From an uncultured Caldilineaceae bacterium (GTDB lineage: Bacteria; Chloroflexota; Anaerolineae; Caldilineales; Caldilineaceae): a stretch of 64,000 nt of DNA. Position 1 is the first letter of the stretch, and each line of letters starts with the position of its first letter. Shown piece after piece: positions 29,231 through 38,308 of this stretch. Made by a program: the position numbers and the translations under genes. The stretch covers positions 1-64,000 of the forward strand of contig CATOTS010000012.1 of NCBI GenBank assembly GCA_951813625.1. The letters run 5' to 3'. The notes below the pieces were generated by a model, which saw only the letters and a program-made list of their open reading frames with translations, was not told the origin of the DNA and ran no database searches.

Positions 29231-29665
29231 GTGAAGACACTGAGCCTGAGTTATGAAGAGGCCAAAAGCGGGCGTGAATGGTGGGTTGTCGATGCGACCG
29301 ACAAGACACTCGGCCGGCTCGCGTCGGAGATTGCGCACATCCTGCGCGGCAAGCACAAGCCGACTTTCACGCCCAATGTCGATTGCGGTGACTTCGTCAT
29401 CGTTGTCAACTGCGAGAAGTTCCATGTTACCGGCAACCGCCTGGATGAGAAGCGCTATTACAGGCATTCGCGCTATCCCGGCGGCCTGAAGAGCCGCACG
29501 ATGCGCGAGCAACGCGAACGACAACCGCAGAAGATCATCTTTGAGGCGGTCAAGGGCATGATTCCCAAGACGCGGCTCGGTCGTGCACAGATGAAAAAAT
29601 TGAAGGTCTACGCCGGTTCCGAGCACCCCCACAAAGCGCAAAAGCCCAAAGCGATGGAGCTGTAG
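29231..29665 (+). CDS. rplM: 50S ribosomal protein L13
   Basis: 144 residues, with a GTG start behind GAGGAGATTT. It begins [20 protein letters not shown] and shows [19 protein letters not shown], the [16 protein letters not shown] block, and [20 protein letters not shown] followed by [11 protein letters not shown]13 is an early 50S assembly protein. Here rplM-rpsI are joined to the alpha operon as its last two genes. Confidence 0.97.
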   Translation: MKTLSLSYEEAKSGREWWVVDATDKTLGRLASEIAHILRGKHKPTFTPNVDCGDFVIVVNCEKFHVTGNRLDEKRYYRHSRYPGGLKSRTMREQRERQPQKIIFEAVKGMIPKTRLGRAQMKKLKVYAGSEHPHKAQKPKAMEL

Positions 29666-29675
29666 GAGAGCAGAA

Positions 29676-30065
29676 ATGAGCGAGTACATCGAAGCGATTG
29701 GGCGCCGCAAGAGCGCCACGGCACGCGTACGGCTGTACGAAGGCGATGGCGAAATTGTCGTCAACAGCCTGCCGATGAACGGCTACTTCGGGCGAGCGCT
29801 GGACCAGATGGTGATCCGTCAGCCACTGGCCCTGACCGGCACCGAGCATAGCTTTAACATCAGCATCAAGGTGAATGGCGGTGGAGAGGGCGGACAGGCT
29901 CACGCCGTGCGTCACGGGCTGTCGCGCGCGCTCGTGGCGGCCGACCCAAACCTGCGTCCTACCTTGAAGGCGGCCGGTTTTCTTACACGCGATGCCCGCG
30001 TGAAGGAGCGCATGAAGCCCGGGTTGAAGCGGGCGCGCAAGGCTCCTCAGTACACCAAGCGCTAA
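29676..30065 (+). CDS. rpsI: 30S ribosomal protein S9
   Basis: 129 residues. It opens EYIEAIGRRKSATARVRLYE and shows GGGEGGQAHAVRHGLSRAL, the DAR segment, and the C-terminal tail LKRARKAPQYTKR, whose last residues contact the P-site tRNA. It lies 10 bases after rplM. It is the last gene of the 19.5-kb ribosomal cluster and is followed by a triplicated 17-mer and a terminator. Confidence 0.97.
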   Translation: MSEYIEAIGRRKSATARVRLYEGDGEIVVNSLPMNGYFGRALDQMVIRQPLALTGTEHSFNISIKVNGGGEGGQAHAVRHGLSRALVAADPNLRPTLKAAGFLTRDARVKERMKPGLKRARKAPQYTKR

Positions 30066-30070
30066 GGGTG

Positions 30071-30121
30071 CTGGTTGCGAAATGATACTGGTTGCGAAAT
30101 GATACTGGTTGCGAAATGATA
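30071..30121. repeat. Three tandem 17-bp repeats
   Basis: The unit CTGGTTGCGAAATGATA occurs three times in perfect tandem, between the rpsI stop codon and the terminator hairpin. No copy was noticed elsewhere in the window. The exact identity of the copies points to recent slippage or to a protein or RNA binding array. Confidence 0.95.
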
Positions 30122-30128
30122 TCTGTGG

Positions 30129-30157
30129 AAAGCGATGGCCCCGGCCATCGCTTTTTG
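30129..30157 (+). terminator. Rho-independent terminator of the ribosomal cluster
   Basis: An 11-bp perfect stem (AAAGCGATGGC pairing with GCCATCGCTTT) with a short CCCG loop runs into TTTTTG. It is placed 64 bases after the rpsI stop codon and closes the superoperon. Confidence 0.9.
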
Positions 30158-30267
30158 TTCGGCAGTCTGCTCGGGGCATCGGACGCTTGACTGCGCAAAT
30201 GTCCACCCGCCTGCCTGCAACGACAGTTGCTCCGGGCACGAAGTCGATCAGGGAGAATCCGGCGATT

Positions 30268-30882
30268 ATGCTGATCCGATGCGGATTGCTTCTTGTCACC
30301 GAGAAATCCGACCCCGCACGCGACGATGCCGCGTTGACCGCGCTGCAGAGCCTGCTGACCGCGGGATTGGATGGTGCGCTGCCCCTCGCCAGCCGCATCT
30401 ATGCCGCGCCGCCTCGCTACCAGGTGGAGGAGACCCTGCGCGAGTGGTGCGATGAGGAAGAACTTGACCTGATCGTTACCGTGGGCGGTACCTTCCCGGC
30501 GCCGGGACCCTCCGAACAGCAGATCGTGCCCGAAGCGACGGCTGCCGTGCTGGAGCGGACCATGCCTTCGCTGCCGCAGACGATGCGTGCGCGCGCTGCC
30601 GAAAAGCACCCCTACGCGCTGCTGGATCGGAGCGTGGCCGGCATCCGCGGGCGCACGTTGATCGTCAACCTGCCGGGGGGACAGGAACTGCCCGCGGCCT
30701 TTCTGGAGGGCATCCTCGACCTGCTTCCGGTGATCGCGGCTCGGCTAGGGTCTGAAGGTGAACCGCCCGCGCTCGATGCCGTGCAGGTTCCTCCCGCGCA
30801 CGAGTTCACCCAGCCAAAATCCCCCGCGCTGGACCAGGAAGAGTTCGCCGCGTTTCTGCAGCGTCGCAACAGAGGGGAATGA
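30268..30882 (+). CDS. MoaB/MogA-like molybdopterin-binding protein (atypical)
   Basis: 204 residues from the ATG at 30268, behind GGGAG. Earlier in-frame codons overlap the terminator and are excluded. The sequence follows the MoaB/MogA fold: DLIVTVGGTF, IVPEATAAVLERTMPSLPQT, YALLDRSVAGIRGRTLIVNLP and FLEGILDLLPVIAARLG. These proteins adenylylate or bind molybdopterin in cofactor synthesis. The usual [ST]GGTG...RDxTPE motif is altered to VGGTFPAPGPSEQQIVPE, lacking the RD. The protein may therefore bind another ligand or be impaired. No other molybdenum-cofactor gene is adjacent, although the MsrP homologue encoded about 16 kb away needs molybdopterin. Confidence 0.7.
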   Translation: MLIRCGLLLVTEKSDPARDDAALTALQSLLTAGLDGALPLASRIYAAPPRYQVEETLREWCDEEELDLIVTVGGTFPAPGPSEQQIVPEATAAVLERTMPSLPQTMRARAAEKHPYALLDRSVAGIRGRTLIVNLPGGQELPAAFLEGILDLLPVIAARLGSEGEPPALDAVQVPPAHEFTQPKSPALDQEEFAAFLQRRNRGE

Positions 30883-30933
30883 GAAATCGTCGCGCGGCAG
30901 CTTCAAGCGGGGTGCGACGGAGACAGAGATTTC

Positions 30934-30963
30934 TTGACTTTTGTCCTCAATTAAGGGTACGAT
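30934..30963 (+). promoter_or_regulatory. Promoter of trxA
   Basis: TTGACT, 18 bases, then TACGAT. The predicted start would be near 30970, leaving a leader of about 125 bases before the trxA start codon. It is supported by the 212-base gap between the MoaB-like gene and trxA. Confidence 0.55.
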
Positions 30964-31094
30964 ATTTTCTGTAGCGGACTTTACAGCCGCTGCCGCCGTT
31001 TCCTGGTAGAATCGGTGTTGCCTGGGAGGGAGAAGGCAGTTCCGGCCAAAAAGCAGCATTTGTACGGTCGCATACAGGAGTAGGAGACGAAAAG

Positions 31095-31424
31095 ATGGGC
31101 GAGAACACAGTCGTTGTCACAGATGCAAATTTTGAGGATGAGGTCATCCAGGCGGAGGTTCCGGTGCTGGTTGACTTTTGGGCGGAGTGGTGCGGTCCTT
31201 GCAAGATGATTGCCCCGGTCCTGGATGAGATTGCATCCGAATTGGATGGCAAACTGACCATCGGCAAGCTCGACGTGGACGAGAATCAGAGCACTGCCAT
31301 GGCATTTGGCGTGATGAGCATTCCCACGCTCATGTTGTTCAAAGACGGCCAGCAGGTGGAGACCATCGTCGGTTTCCAGCAGAAGGCTCAGTTGCTGGGC
31401 AAAATTCAGGCACACCTGAACTGA
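31095..31424 (+). CDS. trxA: Thioredoxin
   Basis: 109 residues. The redox site WCGPCK is in the standard context [20 protein letters not shown], with the cis-proline loop MSIPTLMLF and [12 protein letters not shown] at the end. It reduces protein disulfides and feeds reductases such as ribonucleotide reductase. It has its own promoter upstream and a terminator downstream, so it is probably monocistronic. A TAGGAG ribosome binding site precedes the ATG. Confidence 0.97.
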   Translation: MGENTVVVTDANFEDEVIQAEVPVLVDFWAEWCGPCKMIAPVLDEIASELDGKLTIGKLDVDENQSTAMAFGVMSIPTLMLFKDGQQVETIVGFQQKAQLLGKIQAHLN

Positions 31425-31451
31425 CGTCCGTTTCGATCAGACTTCTGCAAG

Positions 31452-31481
31452 GACCTGCCGCGACCGCGGCGGGTCTTTTTG
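31452..31481 (+). terminator. Rho-independent terminator after trxA
   Basis: A 10-bp stem (GACCTGCCGC pairing with GCGGCGGGTC, one G-T) with the loop GACC, followed by TTTTTG, 28 bases after the trxA stop. Confidence 0.9.
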
Positions 31482-31576
31482 TTCCCCAAAACGGGTGCTA
31501 CAATTGTCGGCATCTGGCTTACGGGACCCAAACTTCAACCAACAAACACTAATTTCATTGTCAGCGGAGGGGAGAA

Positions 31577-32947
31577 ATGAGCGAACAAAAGAAGGTGATC
31601 CTCAGCGAGGCGGAGATGCCGACTCACTGGTATAACATCAACGCCGACCTGCCCGCCGCCGGGGTTGAACTGCCGCCGCCCTTGCATCCTGGCACGGGTC
31701 AGCCGATCGGGCCTGACGATCTGGCGCCCCTGTTTCCGATGTCGCTGATTTTGCAGGAGGTCAGCGCCGAGCGTTATATCGAGATCCCGCAGCCGGTGCA
31801 GGAGGTGTACAGGATGTGGCGGCCTACGCCCCTGGTCCGAGCACATGAATGGGAGAGGGCGCTGGATACGCCGGCCCGCATCTACTACAAGTACGAGGGC
31901 GTCAGCCCGTCCGGCAGCCACAAACCGAATACCGCGGTGGCCCAGGCCTACTACAATAAAGAGGAGGGCGTCACCCGTCTCGCGACCGAGACGGGCGCCG
32001 GGCAGTGGGGCAGCGCGCTCAGCTTCGCCTGTCAGGTTTTCGGGTTGGAGTGCAAAGTCTATATGGTGCGGGTAAGCTACGAGCAGAAGCCCTATCGCAA
32101 GGTCATGATGCAGACATGGGGGGCGGAGGTCGTACCCAGCCCCAGCCAGGACACGAACGCCGGCCGCCAGATCCTGACCGAAAGCCCGGACAGCACGGGC
32201 AGTCTCGGCATCGCCATATCGGAGGCGGTGGAAGACGCCGCCACGCGCGACGATACGAAATATTCACTCGGCTCCGTCCTGAACCACGTGCTTATGCATC
32301 AGACGGTCATCGGCCAGGAGACAGTTTCCGGGCTGGAGGCTTTCGGTGAAGACTGGCCGGACGTGCTGATCGGTTGCACCGGCGGCGGCAGCAACTTTGC
32401 CGGATTTGCCTTCCCGTTCCTCAAGGAGAATATCAGCGGCGGCAGGAGCGCCCGCATTGTGGCGGTCGAGCCGGCAGCGGCGCCCAGCTTGACGCGCGGC
32501 GTCTACACCTACGATTTCGGCGACACCGCCCAGATGACGCCGCTGATCAAGATGCACACGCTCGGCCACGACTTTGTGCCCGCGCCGATTCACGCCGGCG
32601 GGTTGCGCTATCACGGCATGAGCGCGCAGGTCAGCGCGCTGCACGCGGCCGGACTGATCGAGGCGGTCAGTGTTCAGCAGCGAGCCATTTTCGACGCCGC
32701 GCTCTCGTTCGCAAGCTCGGAGGGCATCCTGCCTGCGCCCGAGCCCGCCCACGCCATCTGGGGTGCCATGCAGGAGGCGCTGGCCTGCAAAGAGAGCGGC
32801 GAGAGCAAAGTGATCGTCTTTAACATGTGCGGCCACGGCCACTTCGATCTGGCCGCGTACGAGCAGCACCTGGCCGATAATCTGGAAGATTTCGACTATC
32901 CTGAAGAGGCGATCCGGGCGAGCCTGCAGAAGGTGCCGTCGGTCTGA
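31577..32947 (+). CDS. TrpB2-type tryptophan synthase beta-like PLP enzyme
   Basis: 456 residues, longer than classical TrpB (about 400). The PLP lysine is in [15 protein letters not shown], the phosphate-binding loop is [13 protein letters not shown], and the N-terminal [13 protein letters not shown] with [11 protein letters not shown] is characteristic of the TrpB2 branch. TrpB2 enzymes make tryptophan from indole and serine but do not respond to TrpA as TrpB1 does, and they often act in indole salvage. No other trp gene is nearby. An extended -10 (TGCTACAAT, about 31496-31504) lies upstream, and a GGAGGGG ribosome binding site precedes the ATG. Confidence 0.9.
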   Translation: MSEQKKVILSEAEMPTHWYNINADLPAAGVELPPPLHPGTGQPIGPDDLAPLFPMSLILQEVSAERYIEIPQPVQEVYRMWRPTPLVRAHEWERALDTPARIYYKYEGVSPSGSHKPNTAVAQAYYNKEEGVTRLATETGAGQWGSALSFACQVFGLECKVYMVRVSYEQKPYRKVMMQTWGAEVVPSPSQDTNAGRQILTESPDSTGSLGIAISEAVEDAATRDDTKYSLGSVLNHVLMHQTVIGQETVSGLEAFGEDWPDVLIGCTGGGSNFAGFAFPFLKENISGGRSARIVAVEPAAAPSLTRGVYTYDFGDTAQMTPLIKMHTLGHDFVPAPIHAGGLRYHGMSAQVSALHAAGLIEAVSVQQRAIFDAALSFASSEGILPAPEPAHAIWGAMQEALACKESGESKVIVFNMCGHGHFDLAAYEQHLADNLEDFDYPEEAIRASLQKVPSV

Positions 32948-32993
32948 GGGCTGGTTTCCGAAGATTCCCTGACTACGAAGGGGCGCGTTCGGT

Positions 32994-33758
32994 TCAGCGG
33001 GCGGTCCGCGTTGTCAGCACTGACAAGACCAGCTGCAGCGCAAACAGAAGCAGAAAAATCGCCAAGTCGATGACGGCGACCAGGATGAAGGCGCCGGTCA
33101 GAAGCTGTATCGGGCCGAGGAGAAAGTTGAGCAGCAGTACCACATTGCGGCCCGACTGATCGATCAGCACAAACAGTCCGCCGATGATGAGGAGATAGAT
33201 GCCCAGTGACTTGAGCGGCGCGCGGTCGCTGGCGCTGGGCATCATCGCGTTGGCGATGGCGAAGAGCAGATAGCTCCACCACAGGCTGTCCGGCTTGTGA
33301 GCCAGGCCGTCGACGACAAAAGCCAGCCCATCAAGCAGCCTGCCCGTGCGCCAGGCGAAGGCGATCGTCTCGGTGTCGAAGACCTGCTCGCCGATGAGAA
33401 CGATCAGCGCCGACCCGATCAGCAGCGGCGCCAACCCCACCAGGCTGTCCTTCAACGTGCCGCCGGACGCAACCGTCACACTGCCCAGCCCAATCGTGTT
33501 GCGTGTGAATTTCGGCCACACGCGAAACTTGCTCGTCCTCAAGCCGAGGAGCCTGGCGATCAGCCAGTGCGAGGCCTCGTGAATCAGGATGCCCGGCAGG
33601 TAGACCAGGAACAGGACCACCATCGCCAGGTTATCCGAACCGCTGATCCGGTAGACGATCTCCTGGATCAGCAGACCGATTCGCCAGCTAAGCCACCATA
33701 GCGCGGCGAGCAGGATGAAAAAGAGGAAGAAGAAAGAGTATGGGGACAACACAGCCAT
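32994..33758 (-). CDS. Membrane metalloprotease-like protein (M50-type HExxH)
   Basis: 254 residues with about six hydrophobic segments. The HEASH motif (HExxH) lies at the end of the second transmembrane region (FLVYLPGILIHEASHWLIARL), the layout of site-2 proteases, which cut proteins within the membrane. The second acidic ligand expected in the later NxxPxxxLDG motif is not evident, so activity is uncertain. It is the last gene of the gap-pgk-tpiA operon, 42 bases after tpiA. A set of three 15-bp repeats separates the two. Confidence 0.65.
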   Translation of the reverse strand: MAVLSPYSFFFLFFILLAALWWLSWRIGLLIQEIVYRISGSDNLAMVVLFLVYLPGILIHEASHWLIARLLGLRTSKFRVWPKFTRNTIGLGSVTVASGGTLKDSLVGLAPLLIGSALIVLIGEQVFDTETIAFAWRTGRLLDGLAFVVDGLAHKPDSLWWSYLLFAIANAMMPSASDRAPLKSLGIYLLIIGGLFVLIDQSGRNVVLLLNFLLGPIQLLTGAFILVAVIDLAIFLLLFALQLVLSVLTTRTAR

Positions 33759-33765
33759 CGGGAAG

Positions 33766-33810
33766 GCGGTCTATGCGGGCGCGGTCTACGTGGGCGCGGT
33801 CTACGCGCCG
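33766..33810. repeat. Three tandem 15-bp repeats at the tpiA stop
   Basis: Units GCGGTCTATGCGGGC, GCGGTCTACGTGGGC and GCGGTCTACGCGCCG follow each other directly. On the coding (minus) strand each unit carries TAG in the tpiA frame, so the stop codon of tpiA is repeated three times at five-codon spacing. Confidence 0.9.
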
Positions 33811-34568
33811 TACATTTCACCGGTGATTCGCACCATCTCGGCGTAACTCGCGGCCTCCAGCGCCGCGCCGCCAATCAGCGCGCCGTCAATGTGCGCTTCT
33901 CGCATGATGGCGCCGATATTGTCCGGCTTTGTGCTGCCGCCGTAGAGGATGCGGACAGTGTCGGCGACGGTCTCCCCGTGCATTTCGCCCAGAATGGCGC
34001 GTACCTGCCCGCAGATGTCGCCGGCCGTCCCGGCGGTCGCGGCCCGGCCCGTGCCGATGGCCCAGATTGGCTCGTATGCGATTATCGAAGATTGCACCTG
34101 CGCGCCGCTCAAACCGTCCAACGCAGCGCGAACCTGTCGGTTGATGGTCTCGCCCGTCTGGCCGCGTTCGTTCTGCTCAAGCATTTCGCCGACGCAGACA
34201 ACCGGCGTGATTCCATGCGCCAGCGCCGCGCGAGTCTTCTGGTTTACGGTCTCGTCGCTCTCCCCGAAGAGCTGCCGGCGCTCACTGTGCCCGATAATCA
34301 CGTAGTCGACGAGGCCGCGCAGCATCGCCGGGCTGATCTCTCCGGTGTAGGCGCCGCTCTCTTCCCAGTGGCAGTTCTGCGCGCCGAGCGAAAAAGGCAT
34401 CTCCTCCGCCAGCATTTTGAGCGCGTGCAAACAGATGGAAGGCGGGCACAGCAGCTGCTCTACGACTGCCGAACCGCCCACGAGCGCGTGGATCTGGCGC
34501 GCCAGTGCAAGCGCCTCCGGCACGGTCTTGTTCATTTTCCAGTTGCCAGCCATCATCGGCTTGCGCAT
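33801..34568 (-). CDS. tpiA: Triosephosphate isomerase
   Basis: 255 residues. The catalytic residues are visible: Lys in AGNWKMNK, His in [13 protein letters not shown] and Glu in [12 protein letters not shown]. The C-terminal phosphate-binding [10 protein letters not shown] and [10 protein letters not shown] are intact. It interconverts DHAP and glyceraldehyde-3-phosphate. It belongs to the minus-strand order gap-pgk-small protein-tpiA. Its stop codon lies inside the first of three 15-bp tandem repeats. Confidence 0.97.
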   Translation of the reverse strand: MRKPMMAGNWKMNKTVPEALALARQIHALVGGSAVVEQLLCPPSICLHALKMLAEEMPFSLGAQNCHWEESGAYTGEISPAMLRGLVDYVIIGHSERRQLFGESDETVNQKTRAALAHGITPVVCVGEMLEQNERGQTGETINRQVRAALDGLSGAQVQSSIIAYEPIWAIGTGRAATAGTAGDICGQVRAILGEMHGETVADTVRILYGGSTKPDNIGAIMREAHIDGALIGGAALEAASYAEMVRITGEMYGA

Positions 34569-34652
34569 CGCGGGTCAACTCCGTGGGCGGCAGGGCCGCT
34601 GGCCTGAATCTCGAATGCACGGGCAACGAGCTGACCGCGCTTCATTGCCCGC

Positions 34653-35054
34653 CTATAATTCTCCGGCCTGCTCATCCCCGTCCGGCTGCGAACCCCCATC
34701 ACCCGGACTTTCCTCCTCCGGCGGCGCGTTGAAGCGGACCAGCTCCTCTTCATACTCCTCCGCGGTCAGCCAGCGACCGCCGTTGACTTCGTGCCGCGAG
34801 ACATTCTTGTTTCGGTCGAACCAGATTTCGACCTCCACCTGTGTAAAGCAGCGGTTCTTGCCGCTTCCCTGCAGCACTTTGCGCGTGTAGTACAGGTTGT
34901 CGTTCTCATCGTCGCGGCTGAGGCTGTTGACCAGATCGATTTCAGCCGCGATCGGTTCGCGACAGCGGTTGCTGAAGACATAGATAGGGAGGGCGCGACT
35001 ACCTCCGCCGCTGCCGCCGGCAAAGAACGATGCCAGTTTTTTGAGGAAGCTCAT
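34653..35054 (-). CDS. Conserved small protein of the glycolytic operon, function unknown
   Basis: 133 residues. A short amphipathic start ([11 protein letters not shown]) and a Gly/Ser linker lead into a compact domain ([54 protein letters not shown]) with two cysteines, and then an acidic, Pro-rich tail. No membrane span is present. Its ATG overlaps the pgk stop in an ATGA, so translation is coupled to pgk. Sitting between pgk and tpiA suggests a link to glycolysis, but no function can be assigned from sequence. Confidence 0.7.
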   Translation of the reverse strand: MSFLKKLASFFAGGSGGGSRALPIYVFSNRCREPIAAEIDLVNSLSRDDENDNLYYTRKVLQGSGKNRCFTQVEVEIWFDRNKNVSRHEVNGGRWLTAEEYEEELVRFNAPPEEESPGDGGSQPDGDEQAGEL

Positions 35055-36241
35055 AGGTTACCATCCTTATCGTCCAGGGCCGCCACGCCGGGCAGCACTC
35101 TTCCTTCCAGGAATTCAAGGCTCGCGCCGCCGCCGGTGCTCACGTGGGTCATGCGCTCGACCAGTCCGGCCTGCCGCACCGCGGCTGCAGAGTCGCCGCC
35201 GCCGACAATCGTGGTGGCATGGGTTAGCGTTGCCAGCATCTCGGCGATGGCGTTCGTGCCCTGGGCGAAGGCCGGCAACTCGAAGACGCCCATCGGTCCG
35301 TTCCACAGCACCGTGCCGGCCCCGGCCAGCCGGTTGGCGAAGTGGGCCACCGTGGCCGCGCCGATGTCGAGAGCCATCCAGCCCGCCGGCACCTCCTCCA
35401 CGCTGACGGTGCAGCGCGCGGCGTCAGCGGCAAAAGAGTCGGCAGCCACCAGGTCGACCGGAAGCTGGATGATGCCGTCGCCGGCGCGGAGCAGGGCCCG
35501 CGCCGTATCCAGCGCGCCCGTCTCCACCAGGCTGGCCTCCATTCCATGGCCGCAGGCGGCCAGAAAGGTGTTGGCCATCCCGCCGCCGACCAGGACTGCA
35601 TCCACCCTTTGCAGCAGATTATCGATGACCGCGATCTTGTCGCTGACCTTTGCGCCGCCCAGGATGGCGACGAAAGGGCATGCCGGCGTTTCCAGCGCGT
35701 CACCCAGGTAGGCCAGCTCCTTCTCCATCAGCAGGCCGGCCACAGAAGGCAGATGGGCCGCCGCGCCGGTTGTGCTGGCGTGCGCCCTGTGCGCGCTGCC
35801 GAATGCGTCGTTGACAAACAGATCGCCCAGGCGTGCCAGCGCCGCGCTCAGCGTCGAATCATTGCTGGTTTCGCCGGTCTCGAAGCGCGTGTTCTCCAGC
35901 AGCATGAGATCGCCAGGACCGAGGCCGGCTGCGGCCTCTTCCACCACCTGCCCGGTCACGGCGCCGGGGAAGCGGACGTCTGCCTTGAGTAACTGTTCCA
36001 ACCGTCGCGCGACCGGCAGTAGGCTGTAACGGGGATCGGGCGCGCCTTTGGGCCGGCCCAGGTGACTCATCAGAACCAGCGACGCCCCCTGCGCTCGCAG
36101 GAACTCAACCGTCGGCAAGGAGGCGCGGATACGGGCATCATCGGTGATGCGGCCGCCGTCGTCAATGGGCACGTTGAAATCGACGCGCACAAGCGCGCGC
36201 TTACCCTGCCAGTCGATATTCCGCACCGTCCGCTTGCGCAT
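35051..36241 (-). CDS. pgk: Phosphoglycerate kinase
   Basis: 396 residues from the ATG at 36239-36241. An in-frame extension to 36328 would overlap gap and is excluded. Key motifs are [64 protein letters not shown] and [12 protein letters not shown] near the hinge, then [15 protein letters not shown]. It transfers phosphate from 1,3-bisphosphoglycerate to ADP. It follows gap by 37 bases and overlaps the next gene by four. Confidence 0.97.
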   Translation of the reverse strand: MRKRTVRNIDWQGKRALVRVDFNVPIDDGGRITDDARIRASLPTVEFLRAQGASLVLMSHLGRPKGAPDPRYSLLPVARRLEQLLKADVRFPGAVTGQVVEEAAAGLGPGDLMLLENTRFETGETSNDSTLSAALARLGDLFVNDAFGSAHRAHASTTGAAAHLPSVAGLLMEKELAYLGDALETPACPFVAILGGAKVSDKIAVIDNLLQRVDAVLVGGGMANTFLAACGHGMEASLVETGALDTARALLRAGDGIIQLPVDLVAADSFAADAARCTVSVEEVPAGWMALDIGAATVAHFANRLAGAGTVLWNGPMGVFELPAFAQGTNAIAEMLATLTHATTIVGGGDSAAAVRQAGLVERMTHVSTGGGASLEFLEGRVLPGVAALDDKDGNL

Positions 36242-36278
36242 GGAGCTCCGCCCGCCACCCGGAGGTTCCGCCTCCGGG

Positions 36279-37289
36279 CTATATGCCCTTGTCGGCGATG
36301 AAGGCCGCCAGATCGGAAACGCGGACACTGTAGGCCCACTCGTTGTCGTACCAGGTAACGACCTTGACCAAGTCGCCGTAGCAGGCGGTGAACTCGGCGT
36401 CGATTACGCTGCTGTGGGAATTGCCCTGGAAGTCCGAGCTGACGAGAGGCTCGTAGCTGACATCGAGGATGCCATTCATCGGCCCGGCCGCGGCCGCGGA
36501 AAAGGCCTCCAGCAACTCGTCGGTGCTGCCCGGATCGCTCACCTTGGCGACAAAGTCGACAACACTGACGGTGGATGTCGGGACGCGCATGGCCATGCCG
36601 TCGAACTTGCCGTCCAGCTCCGGTACCACCAACGACACCGCCTTGGCCGCGCCGGTCGAGGTTGGGATGATATTCATGCCCGCAGCCCTGGCGCGGCGCA
36701 GATCTTTGTGGACAAGATCGAGAATGCGCTGGTCGGTCGTGTAGGCGTGCACAGTTGTCATCAGACCCTGTTCGATGCCGACCGTGTCGTTGACGACTTT
36801 GGCCGCCGGCGCCAGGCAGTTGGTCGTACAGCTGGCGTTGCTGATGACGTGATGGCTGTCGGGGTTGTACTTCTCGTCGTTGACGCCCATGCAGATGGTG
36901 ATGTCCTCCCCCTTGGCCGGCGCGCTGATGATCACCTTTTTGGCGCCGGCGGCGATGTGCAGGGCGGCCATTTCGCGATCGCTGAAGATGCCGGTGCTTT
37001 CAACGACTATGTCAACGCCCATCTCCGCCCAGGGCAGCTGGCTGGGATCGCGCTCGCTGAGAACCTTGAGCCGGTCCCCGTTGATCGACAGGTCTCCATC
37101 GACAATCTCAACTTCGCCGTCGAAAAGACCGTAGTTGGTATCATACTTGAACAGGTGGGCCATGGTCTGCACGTCACCCAGATCGTTGACGGCGACAAGG
37201 TCAAAGCTATCTTTATGGTACTCAAACAGCGATTTTGTTACCTGGCGGCCGATGCGGCCAAAGCCATTGATGGCAATCCGTGTGGTCAT
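36279..37289 (-). CDS. gap: Glyceraldehyde-3-phosphate dehydrogenase, type I
   Basis: 336 residues from the ATG at 37287-37289, with GAGGAAAGG upstream. A longer frame to 37364 is excluded. The Rossmann start [14 protein letters not shown], catalytic [12 protein letters not shown] and NAD-pocket VNDLG are present. The substrate-pocket [11 protein letters not shown] and [11 protein letters not shown] complete the family pattern. It is the first gene of the operon. A TAGAAT-like -10 lies upstream at about 37335, in the spacer next to repeat copy 2. Confidence 0.97.
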   Translation of the reverse strand: MTTRIAINGFGRIGRQVTKSLFEYHKDSFDLVAVNDLGDVQTMAHLFKYDTNYGLFDGEVEIVDGDLSINGDRLKVLSERDPSQLPWAEMGVDIVVESTGIFSDREMAALHIAAGAKKVIISAPAKGEDITICMGVNDEKYNPDSHHVISNASCTTNCLAPAAKVVNDTVGIEQGLMTTVHAYTTDQRILDLVHKDLRRARAAGMNIIPTSTGAAKAVSLVVPELDGKFDGMAMRVPTSTVSVVDFVAKVSDPGSTDELLEAFSAAAAGPMNGILDVSYEPLVSSDFQGNSHSSVIDAEFTACYGDLVKVVTWYDNEWAYSVRVSDLAAFIADKGI

Positions 37290-37432
37290 ATGGGCCTTTC
37301 CTCCACAGTGGTAGACGGTGACTGATGACCGCATTCTACCATATCCGGCCGTTAACGTTGACAATCGCGGCGTCAGCGATAGCCCTGCCGAGAGCGATCC
37401 CCGCGGGCGTCGATGGACGGTAATTTAACCGA

Positions 37433-37441
37433 AGCAATACG
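37433..37441. repeat. Left target-site duplication of repeat copy 2
   Basis: AGCAATACG directly adjoins the GGGTGCAG terminus and is matched by an identical 9-mer at the other end. A 9-bp duplication is typical of several DDE transposase families. Confidence 0.85.
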
Positions 37442-37586
37442 GGGTGCAGTCCAAAATTGGGGAGCAGATTCCCATGCCCCGCGTTGCGATGGAGCCTCGG
37501 CCGTTCCACGCTCCATTTTCTGGCAGACTGCAGGAATACGCTTTCCTGTATCCTTTTGGACGGTCGGGCCTGCGGCCCTCCCTTGT

Positions 37587-37605
37587 GCGGGGGGACTCCC
37601 CCCGC
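37587..37605. repeat. GC hairpin of repeat element (copy 2, unit a)
   Basis: Exact 19-base palindrome GCGGGGGGACTCCCCCCGC, as in the other copies. Confidence 0.8.
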
Positions 37606-37872
37606 AACGCCCCCCTGACACCCCTCCACCCGCCGCCGGGTGTGGCTTCTAATGTAGCCCTGCGCAACCGGCAGCCCAGCCCCCCGCCACCGTGCGTGCG
37701 CGTTTCCAGCGTATCGCCAACACCAGCGTGCCTACACGGCCGGGCGTGCGCGTCGCCAGCCGTTCGCGCGCTCGACCGTCAGCCGCCGCCCCCTGCAGTT
37801 CCTGCTCACTAATCCCTGCCCCCTGCCCCCTACCCCCTGCAGTTAGACGTTCGGGCCTGCGGCCCTCCCTTG

Positions 37873-37891
37873 TGCGGGGGGACTCCCCCCG
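37873..37891. repeat. GC hairpin of repeat element (copy 2, unit b)
   Basis: Exact 19-base palindrome, 286 bases after the first in this copy. The spacing equals the length of the internal tandem module. Confidence 0.8.
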
Positions 37892-38224
37892 CAACGCCCC
37901 CCTGACACCCCTCCACCCGCCGCCGGGTGTGGCTTCTAATGTAGCCCTGCGCAACCGGCAGCCCAGCCCCCCGCCACCGTGCGTGCGCGTTTCCAGCGTA
38001 TCGCCAACACCAGCGTGCCTACACGGCCGGGTGTGCGCGGCGCCAGCCGTTCGCGCGTTCGACCGCATAGGCCCCGCCTTCTGCAGTTCCTGACCCCTAA
38101 GCCCTAACCCCTGCCGTTCCGGACGTTCGCCCCTGCGCCTCTCCCAAAAATCGGCAACAATTTCAGCCGCCGCTGGCATGAATTCCACGCCAAACGAATC
38201 CCGTCCCAAGAGTGGGCTGCACCC

Positions 38225-38233
38225 AGCAATACG
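38225..38233. repeat. Right target-site duplication of repeat copy 2
   Basis: AGCAATACG immediately after the CTGCACCC terminus, identical to the left flank. Because GGG follows in both flanks, the match can be read as 12 bases. Confidence 0.85.
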
Positions 38234-38240
38234 GGGTTGT

Positions 38241-38269
38241 TTGCACGCTCTCAGTACAAAGTTTACAAT
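38241..38269 (+). promoter_or_regulatory. Promoter of folC
   Basis: TTGCAC, exactly 17 bases, then TACAAT. Transcription would start near 38276, giving a leader of about 33 bases. The -35 box begins only 7 bases after the target duplication of repeat copy 2, so the element inserted just upstream of, but not into, this promoter. Confidence 0.75.
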
Positions 38270-38308
38270 CAATTTGTAACCGTGCGACTGTCAGATGAAG
38301 GAGTGTCC

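Larger units (their letters stand above)
37442..38224. repeat. Dispersed repeat element, copy 2, with target duplication
   Basis: A 783-bp element bounded by GGGTGCAG and CTGCACCC. Read inward, the ends GGGTGCAGTCCAAAATTGGG and (reverse complement) GGGTGCAGCCCACTCTTGGG match at 15 of 20 positions. The 9-mer AGCAATACG flanks it directly on both sides (37433-37441 and 38225-38233), the mark of transposition. Inside, a module of about 285 bp is present twice in near-identical form (from about 37562 and about 37850), each with the 19-base GC palindrome. CCCTGCC-type heptamers lie near 37814-37840. No transposase-like frame is present, so it would have moved in trans. Confidence 0.85.
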
